Source: Kingdonia uniflora
Lineage: Eukaryota; Streptophyta; Magnoliopsida; Ranunculales; Circaeasteraceae
NCBI GenBank assembly: GCA_014058105.1
Contig: JACGCM010001346.1
Location: 868,001 to 932,000 of the forward strand
Direction of reading: 5' to 3'
Length of the DNA: 64,000 nucleotides
Position 1 is the first letter of the stretch, and each line of letters opens with the position of its first letter. Position numbers and translations under genes: made by a program. This document shows, one piece after another, positions 57,699 to 64,000 of the stretch. The notes under the pieces were generated by a model, which saw only the letters and a program-made list of their open reading frames with translations, was not told the DNA's origin and did no database searches.

Positions 57699-58342
57699 TA
57701 TAGTAGCCTACTCGCAGGTTTCAACTCGAAGCCTACTTGCAGCCTTCTACTTACAGCCTTCTATTCGAAGCCTTCTACTTGTAGCCTTCTATTTGAACCC
57801 TTCTACTTGCAGCCTTCTACTCAAAGCCTCAAGAATAGACTCCACACATTGCAGCAGAAAAACTTTGATCATAGCTGCACATGGTCGAAGTATGACGGGA
57901 CAGGCAGCTATCACATCAAACATGCTCAGCGCCCATACCCTTGTCACTACAGACACATGTCCGATGCCCATACATGCTCTAGAATATCCTGACAGTAATC
58001 ATGTAACCTGGCCCACACTTGGTGACTCAGCTTCCTATACTTCTATAAATAGGAGAGATGGGAAACCAGGTCGGGGTTGGAAGGTCTCCCCTCTGAGCTC
58101 TTGCATTTTACCTTCGACCACCCTATAAAAGCTAGTACTCGAACCTTCAATTACTTATCAGTAATATAATCTCTCCTAAAAATCCTCATTTGGAGGTCGT
58201 AGAGCGCCACATTCGGGCCTCTACGCAAGTATATTGTTATTGATTTTTTGTATTCTAGATTATATGCTTGAGTCCTCCGATTAAGGATAAATCATGTGGT
58301 GTAAGAGCTAACTTCCCTTCTGAAAGATGTCAGGCCCCTACA
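57699..58342 (+). repeat. Element C 5' LTR
   Basis: 644 bp; TATA box tataaata at 58044-58051; 3' end GGCCCCTACA. The long plus-strand frame that begins at 57457 in the transposase simply runs on into this LTR. Confidence 0.92.
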
Positions 58343-58559
58343 TTTAGCAGCGTCTGTGCTTCCCACCCTGCCAGTCGCCTTCTCATCTTCCCCTACTTTT
58401 ATTTTTAACTTTTACAAATTATCCTCAATGTCACCCATCCTCCGTTCCAGATTCAATCCACGCCGACAACTCCGTTGACGGGAGAGGCCACCCAAATAGC
58501 CATCTTTCACAGCACAGAATAATCAAAACACAGTTTATCCACCCCAACTTCATCTCCTA

Positions 58560-59200
58560 TTTTCAGTGAGTTTCTAGGTAAAGCCTGAGTATCTTGACAA
58601 CCCTTGGACCCGACTGATTCTCGGGGGCGACCTCGTGATTTTGCCAAACCTCCAGATATACTTCGCTGGGGCTTAGGCTTTCGAAGTCCAGATATACTTC
58701 GCTGGGGCTTAAGCCTTCAAAATACAGTCCTTTTCTTGGTCTACACCGAGTATCTTGTCCACCCTCGCCCTGACAGATACTTGGGGGCGACCTTGAATTG
58801 CTCAAGTCTCCAAAATTGGAGCAAACTTGAGGGGCAAGAATGGTCAAAAAACTGGACCCTCGGGGATGCATTGGAGGTGATTCAATATTCCTTCGTCTAG
58901 GCTCTGATACAGACGAAGTACAGTCCTTTTCTTGGTCTACCCTGGGTATCATGTCCACCCTTTCCCCGACAGATACTTGGGGGCGACCTTGAATTGCTCA
59001 AGTTTCCAACATTCGAGCAAACTCGAGGGGCAAGGATGGTCAAAAGACCGGACCCTCACGAATGCGGTAGAGGCAATTTGCTAATGCTTTACTGTGGCTT
59101 AGGCCTTCGAAGTTTAGTACATTTTCGGGTTTCCACTTGGTATCACATCCCCTCGCCCCAACTGATACTCAGGGGCAACCTAGAAATGTTTCGAGTTTTC
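58560..59200 (+). repeat. Tandem ~194-bp repeats in element C
   Basis: The 'gtatcatgtcc'-type box lies at about 58750, 58947 and 59139, period 192-197 bp, with a partial earlier copy at about 58588. It shares 'actcgaggggcaaggatgg' and 'ggaccctcggggatgcatt' with element B. A ~45-bp segment ('gatatacttcgctggggctt') is locally duplicated at 58657 and 58690. Confidence 0.88.
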
Positions 59201-59279
59201 AACATAGCTGTGGCTTCGGCCTTCGATATCCAGCAGAACATTCAGAGTTTGATCTATATATCTCCGATATTCTTCAGAC

Positions 59280-60470
59280 TTCGATCACACTACAGTCAAT
59301 CAAATAGATCAAATTTCTACTTCTAATAGATCAAACTTCAACTTCAAACAGATAAGGCTTCTACCTTCGACAGCCTACTCGAAGGTATCGAAGCTTAATC
59401 AAACAGATCAAACCTTTACTTCAAATAGATCAGACTTCTACCTTCGACGGCCTACTTAAGGGTATCGAAGCCTAATCAAACAGATTAAACTTTTACTTCA
59501 AAAGGTTCAGAGTTCTATCTTTGACAGCCTACTCGAATGTATCAAAGCCTAATCAAACAGATCAAACTTCTACTTCAAATAGATCAGACTTCTACCATCG
59601 ACAACCTACTCGAAGGTACCGAAGCCTACTCAAGCAGTCAAACTTCTACTTTAAACAGATCAAGCTTCTACTTCAAATAGATCAGACTTTTATCTTCGAC
59701 AGCTTACTCGAAGGTGTAGAAGCCTACTCAAGCAGATCAAACTTCTACTTCAAACAGATTAGACTTCAACCTTCGACAGCCTAATTGAAGGTGTCTAGGC
59801 CTACTCAAACAAATCAAACTTCAACTTCAAATAGATCAAACTTTTACTTCAAACAGATCACACTTCTACCTTCGACAGCCTACTCGAAGGTGTCAAAGCC
59901 TACTCAAACAAATCAAACTTCTACTTTAAATAGATCAAACTTCTACTTCAAATAGATCAGACTTCTATCTTCGGCAGCCTACTCGAATGTGTCGAAGCCT
60001 ACTCAAACAAATCAAACTTTGACTTCAAACATATCAAACTTTAACTTCAAACAGATCAGACTTCTACCTTCGACAGCCTACATGAAGGTATCGAAGCCTA
60101 ATCAAATAGATCAAATCTTTACTTCAAGCAGATCAGACTTCTATCATCGGCAGCCTACTCGAAGGTATCGAGGCGTAATCAAACAAATCAAACTTCTACT
60201 TCAAACAAATCAGACTTCTACCTTCGACAGCCTACTCGAATGTGTCGAAGTCTACTCAAAAAAATCAAACTTCAACTTCAAACAAATCAAATTTTTACTT
60301 CAAGCAGATTAGACTTCTACCTTCGACAGCCTACTCGAAGGTGTCAAAGCCTACTCAAATAAATCAAACTCCTACTTCAAACAGATCAAACTTCTACTTC
60401 AATCAGATCAAAATCTTACTTCAAAAAGATCAGACTTCTACCTTTGAAAGTTCATACTTTTCATTTTACC
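59280..60470 (+). repeat. Minisatellite of 'cctactcgaaggtgtcgaag' units in element C
   Basis: A dozen or so units of about 65-118 bp combine 'cttctaccttcgacagccta', 'ctcgaaggtgtcgaagccta' and variable numbers of 'atcaaacttctacttcaaa'. Units begin near 59350, 59440, 59520, 59595, 59690, 59770, 59870, 59970, 60065, 60140, 60220 and 60315. It encodes only low-complexity frames. Confidence 0.85.
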
Positions 60471-60960
60471 TTCGACAGTTCAGACCTCTACTTCAGATCA
60501 ACTTTCTACCTCGGCAGTTCAGACTTCTACTTCAGATCAGTCTTCAACCTCGACAGTTTAGACTTCTAGATCAGATCAGCCTTCTACCTCGCCGGTTCAG
60601 ACATCTACTTCAGATCAGCCTTCTACCTCAACAGTTCAGACTTCTACTGTAGATCAGCCTTCTACCTTGACAGTTCAGACTTCTACTTCCGATCAGCCTT
60701 CTACCTCGGCAGTTCAAATTTCTACTTCAGATCGGCCTTCTACCTCACCAGTTCCGACTTCTACTTCAGATTAGCCATCTACCTCGATAGTTGAGACTTT
60801 TACTTCAAATCATCCTTCTACCTCGACAGTTCAGACTTCTACTTCAAATCAGCCTTCTACCTCCACAGTTCAGACTTTTACTTCAGATCAGCCTTCTACC
60901 CGCCAGTTAAGACTTCTACTTCAGATCAGATTTCTACCTCGACAGATCAACCTTCTAACT
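60470..60960 (+). repeat. 39-bp minisatellite in element C
   Basis: About ten to twelve copies of a 39-bp unit, 'cagttcagacttctacttca' then 'gatcagccttctacctcga'. As 39 is divisible by three, each frame is a 13-residue repeat. One frame reads TVQTSTSDQPSTS-like, another QFRLLLQISLLPR-like. Stops interrupt both, so coding is not supported. Confidence 0.88.
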
Positions 60961-61429
60961 TAGCAGCTTTGACTTCTACTTCACCAAGCTCAGACTTCTA
61001 CTTTGCCGGCTCAAACTTCAACATCGATATCTCAGACTTCGACATCGACAGATCACACTTTTTGCTTCACCAAGTTCCGACCTCTTCTTCGAAAGATCAG
61101 ATACTTTACCAAGTTCAGACGTACAACTCAAACAGAAAACATAAATACCCATCTATATCCATCTAAACACTCAACAAGCTAGCAAGAAGCCTCAATGTAT
61201 CATCGGGACACTTCTCCTCGCTCCTAGCCGCAGTAGCTCCAGCTCTACTATCTCTTCCACAAATGATTTTAGCAAAAACAAATGGCAGCCGCGAAACAAA
61301 CCTATCATCTGAATAACCCCCCACCAACATTTTTTTATTACTAGAAAACCAATAGTCAAACCGCTCAACTTCCAACGCCAAACATTTTTCTCAACAAAGG
61401 CCCCTACAACTATTTTTGAGACCTTCACT

Positions 61430-61442
61430 GAGAGGGGGCGAA
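61430..61442 (+). promoter_or_regulatory. Element C polypurine tract
   Basis: GAGAGGGGGCGAA immediately before the 3' LTR; identical to that of element A. Confidence 0.88.
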
Positions 61443-62116
61443 TGTAGTAGCCTACTCGCAGTATGCTAATCGAAGCCTACTTGCAGCCTTCTACTTGCAG
61501 CGTACTTTTACTCGAAGCCTTCTAATTGCAGCCTTCTTCTCGAAGCCTTCTACTTGCAGCCTTCGACTCGAAGCCTTCTACTTACAGCATTCTACTCGAA
61601 GACTCAAGAATAGACTCCACAAATTGCAGCAGAAATACTTTTACCATAGCTGCACATGGTCGAAGTATGACAGGACAGGCAGCTATCATATTAGACATGT
61701 TCAACGCCCATACCCTTGTCAGTACAGACATGTCCGACGCCCATACATGTTCCAGAATATCCTGACAGTAATCATGTAACCTGACCCATACTTGGTGACT
61801 CAACTTCCTATACTTCTATAAATAGGAGAGATGGGAAACCAAGTGGGGGTTGGAAGGTCTCCCCTCTGAGCTTTTACATTTTACCTTCGACCACTCTGTA
61901 AAAGCTAGTACTTGAACCTTCAATTACTTATCAGTAATATAATCTCTCTTAAAAATCCTCATTTGGAGGTCGTAGAGCGCCACATTCAGGCCACTACGCA
62001 AGTATATTGTCTATTGATTTTATGCATTCTAGATTATATGCTTGAGTCCTCCGATTAAGGATAAACCCCATGGTGTAAGAGCCGACTTCCCCTCCGAAAG
62101 GAGTTAGGCCCCTACA
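61443..62116 (+). repeat. Element C 3' LTR
   Basis: 674 bp; TATA box tataaata at 61817-61824; ends GGCCCCTACA at 62116, then the Harbinger transposase resumes. Confidence 0.92.
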
Positions 62117-62843
62117 ATAGATAGTTTAGATTGTATGCATTTGAAATGGAAGAATTGTTCTACCGGGTAGGCAGGAGACAATATACCGGGTATAAGAAAA
62201 TCCCGACGGTGATTTTAGAAGCGGTTGCATCCCAAGATCTTTGGATATGGCATGCATTCTTTGGGGTGCGCGGTTCTAACAACAACGTGAACGTCTTGCA
62301 TCAAGGGTGGCTTTTCATCAACTTGTCTAATGGAGCTGCGCCGCCATGCAATTAAAATATATGTAAGGTACCGCACACTATGGGGTATTACTTAGCAGAT
62401 GGAGTCTATCCAAGATGGCAAACACTTGTTCCAACCATAAGAAATCCATCCAGCGATGTCGAAAGACATTTTTTGAAGATGCAAGAGTCATGCCGAAAAG
62501 ACGTAGAGCGTGCTTTTGGGGTATTACAAGCTAGGTTTCAAATATTGGCAAACGGTGTACGATTTTGAAAACCTAGTGATCTAAGAAATGTTATGTACGC
62601 ATGTATCATCTTGCACAATATGGTCATGGAAGATGAACATCATACTTACATCTGACAAATAGACATTGATCCCAAGATTAGAAAAGTCGTAGATAATTAG
62701 ATGGAGGACTTAAATCCATGACACGCGATCGACACTATGGCTGAGTACATCCAGAAGGTTCGTGAAATTAGAAATTAAGAAGCTCATTTCCAATTATGAG
62801 ATGAACTTGTCACACATTTGTGGAGTGGAAAAGGGACAAAGTA

Positions 62844-63091
62844 GTTGTAGTCTTCATCATTGTTTGTTTATTTTCAAAAGTAATGTATTTTCTTTTTAAG
62901 TTTAATGTTGAAGCTGTAATGTTTTTTGTTTCCAAGTGTTCATCATTGTAATACTTTAATGAAACATAGTTTATTACTTCAGCTTTTTGATTTTGTATCA
63001 ATTTTATGGATTACGAACCATTAATAACAATTTTATTGAAATAATGAAATTACATAAATCTTAATAACTACTATTAATGCTAAGGATTACA
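62844..63091. other. Spacer between the convergent Harbinger genes
   Basis: AT-rich, no coding signal. Short T- and A-rich tracts could serve polyadenylation of both convergent genes; nothing more specific is visible. Confidence 0.4.
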
Positions 63092-63990
63092 TCAATCTTC
63101 ATCACTAGAAATATCGTCATCAATTGGACACTGTTCCTTCAACTTCTTCGAATATTTATTTAATCTGCTTCTTCATCCAACGCCTTTGTGTCGCTAGTAG
63201 GTTACCAAGGTCCGTTGTCATCACCATTAACATATGCGAGTCGTCAAAGCTTTTTTTTTTAGTTAGCTCTGCTTCACTCCTCCTTTGAAACTCAGCCTCT
63301 TTCATCAACTTTAGTTCCTCTCAACATCTAGTTTTAGCTTCCTTTCCTCTTTCTTCTGCTCGTCTTTTAGATTCCATAACTTCATCATGTTGGACGTTGT
63401 TTCAAGTATCCTCTCCACCCAAAAACTTATATTTGACTTTGCCACTTCTTTTGCCATATATTTTTTTGGCCCGTCTGGTCGTACATCCCCACAAAAATAT
63501 AGTGGTGCTTCCAAGTCTATAGAATCATCCGGAATTGTGATATTTGGAGTGCCAGATATAGGTACTTCATGATCGGTATTTGTGGAGTTACCCGGGCTAT
63601 CATTAAAATTTGACTTCCTAGCAACGTTGTGGGCGGGATGGTCGATGTGATGAATTTGTGACCATTTTGGGCAAGTTTCTAAAACTTTGTACCCTTCCCC
63701 TAGTTTAAATGGTTTGCCTTGTAGTTGAAAAAATATATCGTTTGCCATACGTTCCTAGAAATCAAGTTAGAAAATATTTTAGAATATGATTCACATTTGA
63801 TCATTAATGAAATAAGAAAAATAAATGAAATACTTATGAAGTCATCCGGTGTGATGTTGGCTCTCAAGGTCTTGAATGATACCTTTAAAAATTGAGCATT
63901 CCTTATTGAGCCACCCCTTATACGTATAATTGACACCGTTGTACGATCGCCACATCGATTGGTCAACATAGATGGAGCTGAATTAATCAT
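63092..63990 (-). pseudogene. PIF/Harbinger ORF1 (Myb/SANT, NAM-associated type)
   Basis: Minus strand: 'NRCGDRTTVSI', shifting to 'GWLNKECSIFKGIIQDLESQ', the SANT-like block of plant PIF ORF1. An apparent intron or decayed stretch follows. Then 63748-63311 reads 'IFFQLQGKPFKLGEGYKVLE', 'TCPKW', 'RPDGPKKYMAKEVAK' (family RPxGxKxAK-like) and a Lys/Glu-rich helix 'MMKLWNLKDEQKKEERKLK'. After another shift it ends 'KKLKEQCPIDDDISSDED' with a stop at 63094-63092. ORF1 proteins bind element ends and cooperate with the transposase. Confidence 0.7.
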
Positions 63991-64000
63991 GCACCTTGAA

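Larger units (their letters stand above)
57699..62116 (+). mobile_element. Element C: non-autonomous LTR retrotransposon inside the Harbinger transposase
   Basis: 4,418 bp. 5' LTR 57699-58342 (start TATAGTAGCC, one change), 3' LTR 61443-62116 (TGTAGTAGCC...GGCCCCTACA). PBS at 58345-58358 and PPT GAGAGGGGGCGAA at 61430-61442 match elements A and B. Flanks are ttagg (left) and ataga (right): 3 of 5 identical, read as a diverged target duplication because the transposase frame rejoins at this point (GMLG then SLDCMH). The interior has 194-bp repeats (58560-59200) and long minisatellites, no gag or pol. Confidence 0.9.
56902..62843 (+). pseudogene. PIF/Harbinger transposase (split by element C)
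   Basis: Left part: N-terminal region with 'MSDEIIADMLRPE' and 'ATSSRRRGG', 'LNRYYFGDNPRFKG', 'SFHFRFCMSEGVYQRI', 'NAAKTMGLSLHQKMMCALRM', 'LCYGMSADAQEEYLQIGEST' and 'GFLGMLG' up to 57698. Right part resumes at 62122: 'SLDCMHLKWKNC', 'VILEAVASQDLWIWHAFFGV', 'GSNNNVNVLHQ', 'MGYYLADGVYPRW', 'SCRKDVERAFGVLQARF', 'MYACIILHNMVMEDE' and 'DELVTHLWSGKGTK'. The D,D,E residues are all present (codons at 62129, 62398 and 62506). Frameshifts and stops occur near 57248, 57370, 62170 and 62353, so it is inactive even without element C. Confidence 0.85.
56110..64000 (+). mobile_element. PIF/Harbinger DNA transposon, right end outside window
   Basis: It has a split DDE transposase on the plus strand (56902-62843, interrupted by element C) and a Myb/SANT-NAM-like ORF1 on the minus strand (63990-63092), convergent, as in plant PIF elements. 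The likely left end is GAGCACCCACAGTAGC, preceded by TTA (the family's 3-bp target), at 56110 and again at 56440 because of the local duplication. The right end is not seen, so terminal inverted repeats cannot be confirmed. Confidence 0.75.

Overview
This window is plant nuclear DNA, very probably from a eudicot and from heterochromatin. The evidence is a satellite of about 168 bp in long arrays, plant-type LTR retrotransposons (Ty3/gypsy and Ty1/copia), L1-type LINEs with a plant RNase H domain, a tRNA-derived SINE, a PIF/Harbinger DNA transposon and a SHAQKYF-class MYB gene remnant with a GT-AG intron. I see no intact host gene, rRNA, tRNA gene, CRISPR array or bacterial feature. Almost every long reading frame is a decayed piece of a mobile element.

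Layout. 1-1628: satellite, minus polarity. 1629-2127: 5'-truncated LTR, where satellite polarity flips. 2128-8357: satellite, plus polarity, in a clear higher-order repeat of about 668 bp (four monomers). 8358-10647: decayed minus-strand L1 carrying a solo LTR (9842-10525, 5-bp TSD). 10648-28498: one minus-polarity satellite array split by a 12.2-kb Ty3/gypsy element (element A, 13980-26214, 5-bp TSD) and by a SINE (28077-28223). 28783-32445: non-autonomous relative (element B, 5-bp TSD). 32490-33790: copia LTR piece and a plus-strand LINE 3' part. 35500-44985: decayed minus-strand copia whose gag is split by a nearly full-length L1 (37435-43574, 11-bp TSD). 45060-46600: two exons of a MYB pseudogene. 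46600-48720: duplicated unidentified sequence, a LINE tail and a copia LTR piece. 48770-55845: satellite, plus polarity. 55851-64000: PIF/Harbinger element running off the window end, preceded by a 330-bp tandem duplication and split by a second non-autonomous LTR element (element C, 57699-62116).

Elements A, B, C, the solo LTR and the truncated LTR form one LTR family (ends TGTAGTAGCC...GGCCCCTACA, shared PBS and polypurine tract). A has gag-PR-RT-RNaseH-IN in Tat-like order plus a 5-kb region 3' of pol that carries genes on the opposite strand. B and C have lost all of pol and hold tandem repeats instead.

The most interesting signals are: (1) the antisense gene inside element A, with a TATA box, a 5'UTR intron, long coiled-coil coding sequence and two diverged upstream copies of its N-terminal part; (2) the higher-order satellite organisation, with 3-, 4- and 5-monomer versions, a recurrent double-deletion unit and two polarity switches; (3) the tandem-repeat blocks of B and C; (4) the Harbinger 5' end, duplicated together with its flank and carrying four subterminal motifs.

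All calls come from reading the sequence by eye. Percent identities, alignments and database matches were not computed.
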